Assembly (NCBI GenBank): GCA_020631735.1
Contig: CM036160.1
Span: 6,432,407-6,496,406 of the forward strand
Length of the DNA: 64,000 nucleotides
Direction: 5' to 3'
Source of the DNA: Saccharum officinarum
Lineage: Eukaryota > Streptophyta > Magnoliopsida > Poales > Poaceae
The notes under the pieces are model-generated. The model was not told the DNA's origin. It saw only the letters and a list, made by a program, of their open reading frames with translations, and did not search any database. Each line of letters opens with the position of its first letter. Position 1 is the stretch's first letter. A program made the translations under genes and the position numbers. Below, in pieces: positions 24,262 to 35,344 of the stretch.

Positions 24262-24600
24262 CGGTTTGTAACAAACATTTGTGGTAAAACATGATTTTTC
24301 TATGTATGCATCTGATTAAAAATCTGGGTTACATTTTTCTAGGTTTGGTATGTCATCATTTTTGTGAATTCCCTATATATATATTTTTTGCTAAGTTACT
24401 AACTTCTTTTATGGGGGGACATGAAATGATTTTTAGGGGCTTTGGATTGTATTATTGTGGGAGTATACCTCAATACAAGAAAAACATTAATTGCCACCAG
24501 TTTCTACCCCTCAATCGTAAATGTAACAATATTCTTCATACATGCCCACATAGTCAACACTGAGTTCCACATAGCCTTGGCACATCACTTATTACTTTCT
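24240..24600. repeat. Dispersed repeat copy
   Basis: Ordered matches to 19440-19560 ('atttgcagtgacatgagcat'), to 19220-19400 ('ttctaggtttggtatgtcat') and to 787-985 ('aatgtaacaatattcttcat', 'gcccacatag'). Confidence 0.55.
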
Positions 24601-26045
24601 ACTGACTGCCCTACCCACTGTGTAGATCTACAATTTGGAATGTTGTGGTGCATCGCGCCATCACAAGAACTACATCAACCTGTAATATCATTGCTTGTAA
24701 TTTGATATAAAGGCCAAACATGGAACTTTTAAAAACATTTGTTAAGTTACATAAACTCGTATGTGGTTTGGACCAGAACTAAAACTTAGTACCCAGAACC
24801 GTACAAAACAGAGCAAGTTCATCTATACTATAAAGGAGCGAAGGAATTAGAAAATACTTGTTACTAGAAAAGTCGCCTACCCACCTATAATCTACACTCT
24901 CTGACATGCGGCCCCGAAGACCGAAACAACGATACTTATATGACAAAACATGCTTCGCTGTTGCCGATTTCCCCTCCCCGTGCTGCCCTGGCATTTTTTT
25001 TCACCGAAAGATTCCTTACCCGCCTGCGTGTACCCATGGCAGTTTCCTTCTCGGTGAATCACGGTTGGTTACCAATCTCCAAACGACGGTTTCCTTCTCG
25101 GTGAATCACGCTTCCTTCCCCATCTCCAAACACCGCCGCTGTAGCGTGCACCTCTCCACCTTCGCCAATATGCCTCCATCACTGTTCATCGAGCGAAGCG
25201 GCTGCGGGCGCGCGGGGTATGCAGCATGGAGGCATTCGGTGGGAGCGGCGGTGGTGACGCGGAGAGAGCCGTCGGTGTCCAAGGTGGCAGCGTAGAAGAC
25301 CGCACGTGGGGCCTCCAACGGTGGGCTCAGTTCGAGGTCTCCCCCGCGGCGGGTGCTGGCCGGCAAGTTACTATAAACATCACATCATCATTGGTTCAAA
25401 AGTGCCCATCACCATGGCCTAGGCTTTCGCCCTCGTTGGTGAAAGGTCAGCAGAAATAATAATCTGGACACCATCGGATTCAAACCGACTTTGGAAATGA
25501 AGATCACCTCGGCTCGTAATAGCTATAAAAAAATCCAGCTGTTGGCAAGCTGAGCCTACTTCTAGCCCACCGTCGTGCCCCTGCCACATCTGCAAGAGGG
25601 AGAGTGGGTGAGCGATATTCACTCTGCTAGGTTCGATAGATGAAGAGAGAGTGAGAGAGATAGAGGGGAGGGACACACCCATGCATCATGGTCGGGGTAG
25701 TCATGATGCTGATTGACTGGGAAAAAACAGACTGAAGTATGACTGCATCCTACAGAGCTGTGCAAATACGTAGAAGAGAGAACATTTTCTGAACCTGAAA
25801 CACTGATTTTCGATGGAAGTACACATGTCAATTTACTACTACCACGCTAAGTCTCATTATTGATCATATGTCTGCTATAGACATTGCTGGATATATATAT
25901 ATAACAAGCCTTAGTTTCTGCAGCAGGCGATGCGGTTTAATAATACGTCTAAAATGGCTATGCTTTTCTTTTCCTTTTGTGAGTTTTTCAGTTTTCAGTT
26001 AGACAAGAACATGCCTGCCCAGGCCCCAAGCCTCAATCTAGTATA
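24601..26045. other. Intergenic with a short direct duplication, no supported gene
   Basis: A ~58-bp direct duplication lies at 25047-25130, with the word 'tttccttctcggtgaatcac' at both 25050 and 25093. GC-rich open frames at 25106-25460 on both strands have no recognisable domain. No RNA gene was seen. Confidence 0.4.
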
Positions 26046-26049
26046 TGAT

Positions 26050-26506
26050 AAGGGCATGATTGGTTCAGTGATCAGAGGAGTCTGGCTTGCTCGCTCCTAC
26101 CGTCCTACGGCCAGGCTGAGCTAGGCCAGGCCTACTATATCCAACGTACTCAAGATTAGTTGATTATATTGAGTATATACTATATGAGCACATCGGTTGA
26201 TTGGTGTCAATTTAGTTAGATCAGAGGAATCTGCGCTCGCTCTCTCGCAGGGGCCATGGCGTCATGCCCTCGTGAGCCAGGCCCAGAAGAAACGGAAACG
26301 GTGTTCGTTGGCTGAAATTTATCTTACGCTGATGCTTATACTGATTTGTTGTGATAGGAAAACATTGTTCATTGGCTGAAAAGTAGTTCAAACGAACAGG
26401 GCGTGGTTTCCCAGAGAGGCCTGAAGGGGGGGTTTTGCGTGCTACCAGACAACCAATCACCACAGAACCAACTCAAAGCCGGAACCTGCCTACCAATCAT
26501 GCCCTT
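26050..26506. mobile_element. MITE with AAGGGCATGATTGGT inverted repeats
   Basis: The ends 26050-26064 and 26492-26506 are exact inverse copies of AAGGGCATGATTGGT. The termini are flanked by TA on both sides if the outermost A is counted as target, which would suit a TA-targeting element. About 457 bp, non-coding. A smaller unit near 26290-26400 with 'gttcgttggctgaaa' and 'ttcattggctgaaaagta' looks like a second small element nested inside. Confidence 0.7.
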
Positions 26507-27382
26507 AGTTTCCATGCCCACTGAATTTGTTGTCCGGTGCAACGTTAGGTATGCTTCAGTTTCAGTAAACTAATATGCACAGGCCCACTGAATTTCGACT
26601 GACAGCGTTCGCTTGAATTTGCCTGTAACTGAGGATCAGACCACCTCTCTGTCATCTTAAGGCAACCTGGATGCTTTCTTGATTTAATTATTAGCTGAGG
26701 CCGCACTAATTCCCAGATTTAGGCCAACCTTAAAATCATGATGTAAACTTGCTTCATACACATACATTATTGCTTTGCTAGTCATTTCGGTGCTTGTGTT
26801 GCTGCATGCATGCTTAATTAGCCGTTGCTTCGTAGCCACCATTTTGATATATAATACATACAGTAATATAAAGGCATTATTCAACTTCAGTACTTCCTTG
26901 AGCATTGTGCAGTGCATGTTCTTGAGCTGGTTCCCTCCCCTGTCTGTGCATGCTATGCATATGGCCTCAAGAGTCAAGACTGGATTGCTTAGAGGGCACG
27001 TTGATCAGTCGTTGCTTTTAGAAGCCATCAGTGCCTTAGTCAGCACTCAGCAGCCAAGTCAATGCCGGAAGTTCTGCACATTGTTTTGCATAGAGAATAA
27101 TTATTGTCCAAAGGTTTGCCAGTTTCATCCGAGCCGTGTAATAAAATTCAATTTGGTACTACTTCATTATATTGAATACCTGATCTTCGAATTCAGGTCG
27201 GTCCATTTAGTTTGGTTTGTCACACAAGTGAAGTACGAGAGCGACAAAGCTACTCAACCGACGTGACGAGGACTCCAGCTCCAGCTTCTACTTCTCTTCC
27301 GGTACGCGCAGCCGCGTATCGGATCCATTAAATGCAGCTTGGTCGTCGGCAAGCGCACGCGGTACAGAGCTGATCGACGGAG
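26507..27382. other. Upstream region of fucosyltransferase copy 1
   Basis: AT-rich in its first part, then becoming GC-rich from 27255. The block 27229-27350 (leader, with 'cggtacgcgcagccgcgtat') is repeated almost unchanged at 31903-32020 upstream of the deleted gene copy. A TATA box could not be assigned with confidence. Confidence 0.5.
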
Positions 27383-29198
27383 ATGACAACGAGTGGCGGC
27401 GCTGCACGCATGGTACCAAAGCCGGTGGACGATCCGGAGGCGGAGCCAGCGGTGGAGCCGTGGCCGGTGAGGGAGAAGAAGGTGTGTCAACGGGCTTTCC
27501 TCACCAGCAGCCTGATGACGCTGCTGCTCATCGCGTGCTTCGTCCTCGGCCGGGAGAGCGCGTCGTCAGCGATCGACCTCGCCAAGCTCACAGCCATGAC
27601 CAATGGAACAGCAGGTACTTACGGTCACTCCTGCTCGTGCATGTCCATGTCATTCCCGTGCTTTGTACGCTATAGCACTGTAGCATATCCGCAAAACTAA
27701 CCTCAGTCGCCACCTGCCTCCAGGGCTTACGACGAACGCTCCTCATGGCCGCGACGAGCTCCTCGGCGGGCTCCTCCCGGCGGGCATGGACCGGCGAGCA
27801 TGCCGGAGCCGGTACGAGTCGTGGCGGTACTACAAGTACTTCCCGTACGCAGCGTCGCCGTACCTCCAGCGCAAGCTGCGCGCCTACGAGGCTCGCCACC
27901 GTCGGTGCGCCCCCGGCACGCCGCTCTACGCCAAGTCCGTGGAGCGGCTCCGGTCCGGCCGCAGCGCGGACGGCATGGACTGCACCTACGTCGTGTGGCT
28001 CCCCTTCGACGGCCTCGGAAACCGCATGCTGTCCATGGTGAGCGGCTTCCTCTACGCGCTGCTCACGGACCGCGTCTTACTCGCCGCCTTGCCTCCGGAC
28101 TCGGCTGACCTCTTCTGCGAGCCGTTCCCGGGCACGACATGGCGGCTCCCGTTGGGCGACGACTTGCCCGTCGCCAACCTGGTCCCACGGGGCCAGGACA
28201 TCGAGCGGTCGTACACGAGGCTCCTCGACGCTAAGGTGGTCGGTCCGGCCGCGAACGCGACGGCGGGCGTGCCGGCGTACGTGTACCTGAGTTTAGGGTG
28301 GCAGCTAAAGGACCCGCTCTTCTTCTGCGGCGAGCACCAGCTAGTTCTCGGCAAGGTCAACTGGCTGCTGCTGTACAGCGATCTCTACTTCGTGCCGTCG
28401 CTGTACGCGGTGGCCGAGTTCCAGGACGAGCTCCGGCGGCTGTTCCCTGCCAAGGAGAGCGTGAGCCACCTCCTGTCCCGGTACCTATTCCACCCGACCA
28501 ACCCCGTGTGGAGTCTGACCACCAGGTACTACCGCTCGTACCTGGCTTCGGCAAAGCGAAGGATCGGTGTGCAGATCAGGATGTTCAGCTATGGCTCCAT
28601 CCCCGCCGACGACATGTACAGCCAGATCCTCGCGTGCTCGCGACAGGAGCACATACTGCCAGAGACCGACGACGACGGCGGCGGTGCTGGTGACAATGGC
28701 GTGCTGGCAACGAGGAGCGACGACAATGGCGATGGCTCCAACTCCACGGCCATCTTGGTGGCGTCTCTGTATGCGGACTACTACGAGCGGCTGAGGTCGA
28801 GGTACTATGAGCACGCGGCGAAGGGCGGCGAGAGGGTGGCCGTGTTCCAGCCGTCACACGAGGGGCGGCAGGCGACGGACAACATGGCGCACAACCAGAG
28901 AGCTCTCGCGGAGGTCTACCTGCTCAGCTTCTCCGAGGAGCTTCTCACATCCGGGAGGTCGACGTTTGGGTACGTGAGCAGCAACCTCGCCGGCGTCCGA
29001 CCGACAATCCTGCTCACCGCGTATGGCCACAAGGTTCCCGAGCCGCCGTGCCGGCGGGCCGTGTCCATGGAGCCGTGCAACCTAACGCCGCCCCTGGGTG
29101 TGGAGTGCCAGGGCAAACCCGTCGACAAGGAGGACCTGGCACGCCACCTCAGAGTCTGCGAGGATTCCAATGACTCAGTCAAGTTTTTTGATGACTAA
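27383..29198 (+). CDS. GT37 fucosyltransferase (xyloglucan FUT1-like), copy 1
   Basis: Two exons, 27383-27614 and 27724-29198, joined by a 109-bp GT-AG intron in the same phase as the second copy, encode 568 residues, close to the usual ~550 of plant FUT proteins. The product is a type II Golgi membrane protein: a cytosolic tail, a membrane anchor at residues ~37-56 (FLTSSLMTLLLIACFVLG), a short stem, then the catalytic domain. Family segments include YVVWLPFDGLGNRMLSMVSG (residues ~166-185) and the GDP-fucose motif GVQIR (residues ~359-363), with FGYVSSNLAG and a Cys-rich C-terminus (PPCRRAVSMEPCNL). It is expected to transfer L-fucose from GDP-fucose to a cell-wall glycan such as xyloglucan or arabinogalactan. 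An acidic, low-complexity insert (residues ~393-420) is unusual. I chose the ATG at 27383 because it supplies the anchor; the internal ATG at 27786 would lack it. The acceptor substrate is inferred from the family only. Confidence 0.9.
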
Positions 29199-30060
29199 CC
29201 AATCCGATACTAACTTCATTCCTTGTAAACTGTTCTTAATTTATTGTTTTTTAGCAGAGTTATTAATTTATTGTTAACACGCATCTCTAAAATTATTCTT
29301 AGTCGTCGTAAGAACCCATGTATGATACCATGTAAAAGAGTCGTTTCACGTATAGTTTAACATTGTCAGCCATCAAACTAACGAAAGAGTCAACTAACCT
29401 AAGGAAATTCGTTTTAGGGCCAAATAAGCAAGTTCGAGAAATAAAAAAGAGTCAAGAAACTAAGCCGTACTTTTTTAAGGGCCAAGGAAATAATTTCCTA
29501 TAAAAACTAATAATCGATTGGTCTCATCTCGACAAGACAAATTAAATCATTTTTTTTATCTAAGGCTAGTTTTAGTGAAGATTTCATTTAAATTTCATTT
29601 GTATTTAATATTGTAACACATCAGTAGATTTTATGACTTGATAGGCTAATTTTTTTTCTCGAATACATAAAAGATTTGGGTATTTTTGTATTAAGGTAGA
29701 TGAGTTTAAACATAACATCGCGCTTCAAATGAGCACCCTAAGAGGTCTAAAAGTAGCAGCGCAAGGCCGAACCTCCCTAATGTACTGATACAAGTTATGA
29801 AAAATGCTACTAAGATAACTATTAGCTGTTATTATCTGATTTGTTCTAACTAGTGAGATAAGTATTATTTAGAGGTTCAGCTAACAATTAGCTATTTTAT
29901 TAGCTGCATCTATTTGGATCCAAAAGACATAACTATTAGCCGAGATCGAACTATTATCTATATAGGGATCCAAACAGGGACTCATCATTAATCAAGTCAA
30001 TCATTCACAGCAAAAACAAAAAGGGAGACTTGTCCTTGCTGTTTCTGAATCTTCTGGGCC
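29199..30060. repeat. Duplicated 3' flank of fucosyltransferase copy 1
   Basis: This sequence is nearly identical to the DNA after copy 2: 29199-29465 matches 57448-57711, 29465-29640 matches 57946-58117, and 29490-30060 matches 63447-64000. It lacks the MITE and the LINE found in the copy-2 flank and so is the empty site for both. No gene in it. Confidence 0.85.
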
Positions 30061-30955
30061 CATGCATGTTCCGAACAAAGTTGACTTTGATCCCTATACG
30101 ATTAAAAATTGATGGTGGCATATCGCGTGAGACATAAACAAAAAGGAAATAAAAATGCAACCGAGCTGGCGAGCTCCGTCAAACGAGTAAATAAACAAGG
30201 TTAATTATTGTCACCGAGACGGAGAGATATCCGCGTGCCTGCGTTTTGTACTCAGAAGACACGCACGCACATGTGGGTGCTGGGTGCACAACTGACACTC
30301 TGACATGCATGAGAGCTGCATTGAAGCTAGCATTATGCATCATCGAACATCAGCATCAGCAGATTAGTTAATACTCTGTAGCTGATTTTGTCATCACGTC
30401 TGATCTTAATCCGGCCATCATCACACAAGGAAAAACAAAATTGCCAAGTGACCAAGTCAATAGTGTTCCTCTTGGTTCCTGAAGTACTAGTAGCTCCATC
30501 GGCCGCGGTCATAGAAAATGGTTCGGGACAGATTATATTCTTAGAACAGACAAAAAAAAATTGCTTCAACGGCTAGCGCACACACACGACGACATAGTGC
30601 TCTACCACTCCTTGGCATTGCTGACATAGAAAATGTTTGGCTCCTTCCGTTTAGGGTAACAATATAATACAGTACTAGATGTAGAAGCTCACAAATAACA
30701 TTAAGAGGAGTTGGGTCTCGACGTTGATGCAATAAGTACAGACGTCTCTATTAAGACTTTAAGAGACACAACATCTACCACCTAAGACATAAAATGGATA
30801 ATCGTTAAATATGTGGGATCATGCCAAACTGATAATTTGAACACAGGCGGACAAGTTCCTCCTCCCCGAACAAGGAACCTAACAAATTGTTGGGGGATGG
30901 CACGATGTTTCGATCCCCCTATTTCCATTTATCTATCAACCTTATTTCACCAACG
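30061..30955. other. Intergenic, no supported gene
   Basis: AT-rich DNA with only short frames. The homology to the copy-2 flank runs off the window at 64000, so how far the duplication extends here is unknown. Confidence 0.4.
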
Positions 30956-30989
30956 ATTGCCGAAAGGCCCGATGGAGCTACCGGGTTGG

Positions 30990-31440
30990 CGGAAAGGCCT
31001 TTCGTCTAGCCAAAAGGTCTTTCAGCCATCACCTTTTGGCATTAGAGTCTGGCTGTTGACATGGTTATCAAGGCATAATGCCTGTCGGTTGGCAGAAAGG
31101 CCTTTCGTCTAGTCAAACGGTCTTTCGGCCATTGCTTATCGGCATTGACGTCTGGCTACTGGCATGGTCGTCGGGAGGTAACGCCTACCGGTTGCCCGAA
31201 AGGCCTTTCGTCTAGCCGGAAGGTCTTTCGGCCATTGCTTATCGGCATTGACGTCTGGCTATCGGCATGGTCGTTGGGAGGTAACGCCAGCCGGTTGGCC
31301 GAAAGGCCTTTCGTCTAGCCGAAAGGTCTTTCGGCCATCGCTTATCGGCATTGACGTCTGGCTACCAGCAAGGTCATCGGGAGGTAACACCTGCCGGTTG
31401 AGGCCTTTCGTCTAGCCAAAAGATCTTTTGGCCGTGTTGA
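30990..31440. repeat. Tandem repeat, ~102-bp unit, 4-5 copies
   Basis: The word 'aaaggcctttcgtctag' recurs at about 30993, 31096, 31199, 31302 and 31401, giving a spacing of roughly 100-105 bases. Each unit also contains 'aaaggtctttcggccat', 'ttatcggcattgacgtctgg' and 'gggaggtaacgcc'. Within each unit, inverted words such as ccgaaaggcctttcgg can pair, so the array may form repeated hairpins. It is non-coding. Confidence 0.88.
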
Positions 31441-31654
31441 CGGCATTTCGTCGGAAGGGTGCAAAAGCCCTTTTGCTCAGCATGACACTTTCATTTCAAC
31501 TTGGTAAACATATGTTGTGCAGGTAATCCGTTTTTGTCTTTGTGTTACAAAAAGGCGGAAGCGGCAAAACAATAGATGCAAAGTGATTCCTTTGGCGGGC
31601 CCCCTTGTGCCAGCTGTAAAGCAGAAGGGACCGGGCGAGGAAGGCAATTTGATA

Positions 31655-31895
31655 CTACTCCCTCTATCCCAAATTATAAGACATTCTAAGAATCTTGGAG
31701 AGTCAAAGAATCTCAAGTTTGACCAAGTTTGTATGATAAGATAATAATATTTATGACACCAATTAAGTATCATTAGATTTTTTATTAATTATATTTTCAT
31801 AGTATACCTATTTGATGTTATAAATTTTTGTAATTTTTTCTATAATTTTAGTAAAACTTAAGACGTTTTGACTCTCATTATATTGAATACACTTA
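31655..31895. mobile_element. Stowaway-like MITE, one end missing
   Basis: The left end carries CTCCCTCTATCCCAAATTATAAGAC, the start of the very common Stowaway-type grass elements, followed by 'ttttgactctc' near the right. The opposite inverted end is absent; sequence similar to the fucosyltransferase upstream region begins instead. Confidence 0.6.
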
Positions 31896-31902
31896 CTTCA
31901 TT

Positions 31903-32447
31903 ATGTAAGTGAAGTACGACAGCCACAAAGCTACTCAATCGACGTGACAGGACTCCAGCTCCAGCTTCTACTCCTCTTCCGGTACGCGCAGCCGCGTATC
32001 GGATCCATTAAATGCAGCTTGCTCTAAGCACTACTACGAGAGGCTGAGGTCGAGGTACTACATGCACGCAGCCAAATGTGGCGAAAGGGTAGCCGTGTTC
32101 CAGCCGTCGCACGAGGAGCGGCGGGTGACGGCCAACCTGGCACACAACCAGAGAGTGCTCGCGGAGATCTTCCTTCTCAGCTTTTCCGAGGCCCTGCTCA
32201 CTTCTGGGCTGTCCATGTTCGGGTACGTGAGCAGCAACTTCGCCGGCATCCGGCCGACGATCTTGCTCACCGCGATTGGCCACAAGGTTCCCAAGCCGCC
32301 GTGCCGACAGGCCGTGTCCCTGGAGCCGTGCAACCTCACGCCGCCCAAGGGCGTGCAATGCCAGAACAAGCCCCTGAAGGAGGATGTGACCGCCACGTCA
32401 AAGTCTGCGAGGATTTCAAGAATGGGGTCAAGTTTTTTTTTGACTAA
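31903..32447 (+). pseudogene. GT37 fucosyltransferase relic with internal deletion
   Basis: 31903-32020 matches the leader of copy 1 at 27229-27350, ending at 'attaaatgcagcttg'. After a few filler bases, the sequence jumps directly into codons for the C-terminal quarter of the enzyme (YYERLRSRYY, VAVFQPSHEE, AHNQRVLAE, FGYVSSNFAG, PPCRQAVSLEPCNLTPP). The start codon, membrane anchor, donor-binding motif and most of the catalytic domain are gone. A further 1-base shift near 32388 separates the main frame from the terminal segment RHVKVCEDFKNGVKFF. The protein text differs at many positions from both intact copies, so it derives from a third, older paralogue. Confidence 0.85.
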
Positions 32448-33086
32448 GCGACGCGCTATTAACTTTATTTTTATTTTTGACTAAGAATAGAGTGACTCAT
32501 AAGCTAGCTCTAAGCATTTTTTCATATTTTAATAGAAGAGAGAGAAAAGCTAGCTCTTCATCAAGAGCTAGGCTCGTACATACAATCCAAGATCATGTGA
32601 GAGTGTCATGTGAGGCTTTCCAAGTTTTGAGCTACATAATAAAAGTTAGCACTGTTGAATAAGTCGGCTTAGATCTAGCAACTCGCTTTATACATTGCTC
32701 CTGCAGGTGTCAGAGTCCAGCAAGCCATGTCTCCTCTTCGCCTAGCTCCTGTCCATTATCTATATTATATACTCTTATAAAGCTAAATCCTACTTGAAGA
32801 TTTTTCTCTTCATGTAAGGTGTTCACATCATTCCCCACTAAATAATCGCACTTGATGTTCTATCTCTTCATGCAAGATGTCCACATCATTCTCATCAAGT
32901 CCATGTCATCCCTTATTAATTACAAAACATGTCAACATCATCTCTATCACGTGCAATACTTTTAATCTTTAAACTATTAACAAAAAAGTCATCTACATAC
33001 GCTATCTGTTTCATCACCTATTATAACACCCTCGGTATTAAGCACCTAGTTAATAACTTGATCATGTCATCATCAAGCATTATGGC
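32448..33086. other. Intergenic, no supported gene
   Basis: AT-rich DNA between the fucosyltransferase relic and the hAT-like element. Nothing coding or repetitive recognised apart from the repeated phrase 'cttcatgtaaggtgttcacatca' / 'cttcatgcaagatgtccacatca'. Confidence 0.4.
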
Positions 33087-33093
33087 ATAGATG

Positions 33094-34034
33094 CAGTGGT
33101 GAATCCAGCTCCAGAATTAACCTAGGGCGGACATTGACTAATAGGAGGATGTGTGCTTATGTATCTCAATTTTCATGTACCAATTTGCTACATGATCCTT
33201 CGCATCATAGGAGAAAGGGATTTGGTACTGAATTTATGTCTACATAATTCTCTATTTCATAGAAGGGGAAAAATAATCTGCTACTGAATTCCACATCAAG
33301 CAGTAAAAAAAAGAGAGAATTCCACATCAAGCAGTAAAAAAAAGAATTCCACATCAAGCAAGACAACACTATACCTACTAGATGGAAGAAATTAGAAATA
33401 AATCTCTTAAGAAAAAGGATTCTGAATCATTATTAGCAATACCCATTACTCACACCAGAAGTGGAGCAGATCAGCCCGGCCGTTGCTCAATCGCCTTGGA
33501 GCAGTACAGGACCCGCATGGCATACCCAAATAGCAATATGCAATTAAACCAACAGTCCAACACATTCTTTTCCAGTCCAGGTCTTACGCGACTTTAGCCT
33601 AATGACTTTAGCGGGGCTGCCGGCCGCGCAGCCCCAGCACAGCTTCATACCAGGGCCGGCCGGGTGGCCGGTGGCCGCGGGACGTGCGGACAGCAGGAAG
33701 GCGGAGCCGCCCGCGCATGTGGCGAGCTAGAGTGGAGCCGTGGAGCGCCGCCTCGATTCGGAATGGGAGTGGCCGAGCGGCAGCGGCGCCTACCCTAAGG
33801 TGACTCATGGGCCGATGCGGAGGGCAGATGGCCGTGGCCCACTTACATGCCCACGACCATTCAAGCGCCGAACAAAAATTCCGCCGTTGTGCCACGTCGT
33901 CTTCAACCTGCTCCCCGCCTCATGGCCTCGCCGCGTCGTTCACCGGTAGTCGCCACCTCTGTCTCCGGGGAGGTCCCGCCCAAGGGGACCTAGGGCGGCC
34001 GCCCTAGCTCGCCCTAGTGGTGGCTCCGCCTCTG
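33094..34034. mobile_element. hAT-like non-autonomous element, 0.94 kb
   Basis: The left end CAGTGGTGAATCCAG and the inverse of the right end CAGAGGCGGAGCCAC are related terminal repeats, and 'atagatg' occurs immediately outside both ends (33087-33093 and 34035-34041), fitting a 7-8-bp hAT target duplication. The interior has three direct copies of 'attccacatcaagca' (33279-33360) and a GC-rich block at 33600-34015 with open frames on both strands but no transposase. The GC-rich block may be captured host DNA, but no gene was recognised. Confidence 0.6.
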
Positions 34035-34183
34035 ATAGATGCATCTCATGTTTCATTTATAACATTAATATGTGTTGCATGAAATGATATAAAAAGGTTA
34101 GTGAAGTATTTGGAATTCGATTTTGAATTCAACGTGCGCGCTAGGGCGAGGCAAAGTTGTGTGTAGGGCATTGGGCTGAGAGC

Positions 34184-35321
34184 TGTTAGATTTATTGTGG
34201 GCCAGGCCCATTTTAAATTTAATAAATAAATAAAACTCTACAGTGTGTAAATGTTTGGCATTTAATATTTGTACCGGATTGGAACTTACCAAACGTTGAC
34301 TCGACTTATATGGTTGGACTTCATCCATCCATATTGAGAAGTTAAGAAAAGGACAAAGGCGTGCCACACGCGCGTGCGCGTGGCTGCCGGCGGCAGCCGG
34401 GCCGGGCCGTGGGCGTGGCGTGGCGTGGCAGGCAGGCAGGATGATGGCGGGAGTTACAACTCTCTGAGTTAATCCCGAGAGTTACCGTCTCTTCAATGGT
34501 GGGAGTTACAACTCTCTGAGTTAATCTCGGGAGTTACCGTCTCTTCAATGGCGGGAGTTACAACTCTCTGAGTTGAGCTCTCTTCCCCTCCCTCTGCGTG
34601 CTGGCATAAAAGAGACGCGAGTTCCTCCAACGCTGTCTCTTGGTACCTGACAAAATCAATCAGACCTCATTTTTTGCGGAAAGGTTTCCCCATCTTGTAC
34701 CTCTGCACGCACAGAGAGACGAGAGAGCAGGTGCCTCCGAAGCCCTTGCCGTCTGCGATCCCTGCTCGGGGAGTGCGGTAATTAGGTTTTTGGGGAGCGA
34801 CTACGTGACTGCTCGTTCACGGTCAGCGGCATCTTCTTCCTCTGGACGCGGACGGGAACTGCACGGTGATCACCTTCCTACATGGACTGCGGTCCACGAC
34901 TTCGAGTAACGCACTATGGTGACTAGTGCGAATAGAGGTTCTGATGCCTTTGGCATGGGACCCTCCGCTTGGTATATCCTATTCTCATCTCTTTGTCAAT
35001 TTATGGTGTACATGTGCTATGTTGTCTTTGTTACATTCTATATACCATGAATTTATGTGATACTCATGCTTGTTGGTATGTTTAGACTATCATGCTTATA
35101 TGTTTTTTTATCATGATCTTGGCTCATATATGATATATAACCATGATGTTATATTTGTTTTGTCTTATCTTGGTATATATGAACATGTTGATCATCCTTT
35201 TTGTATTTATATTTATATATATGATGCTATGCTGCAATTGTTTATTATCTTACATGTCATCACCATGCAATTATTATTTTTTGGAATTAAACTATGTAGA
35301 AAATTATCTAAATTTTTAACA
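34184..35321 (+). repeat. Copia 5' LTR
   Basis: Starts TGTTAGATTTATTGTGGGCC and ends TTTTTAACA. Contains a ~54-bp minisatellite at 34446-34575 with the units 'gggagttacaactctctgag' and 'gagttaccgtctcttcaatg', a probable TATA-like 'gcataaaagaga' near 34602, and GC-rich stretches upstream. The corresponding 3' LTR array has a different unit arrangement. Confidence 0.9.
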
Positions 35322-35344
35322 ATCCAAAAACCTAATATTAGACA

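Noticed and set aside
27786..27788. ATG at 27786 (and 56035) as the fucosyltransferase start
   Set aside because: The upstream exon with a membrane anchor splices in frame in both copies, and GT37 enzymes need that anchor.
27745..29182. Other open frames, both strands, overlapping fucosyltransferase copies 1 and 2
   Set aside because: Shadows of a GC-rich coding exon. The frame with the GT37 motifs is the only one with family similarity; the pattern repeats identically in copy 2 because the DNA is the same.
30990..31440. CRISPR-like array of repeats and spacers
   Set aside because: Whole ~102-bp units are repeated without unique spacers, and the genome is clearly plant nuclear.
33382..33597. 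71-codon frame starting MEEIRNKSLKKKD
   Set aside because: Lies inside the hAT-like element, and there is no similarity to a known protein.
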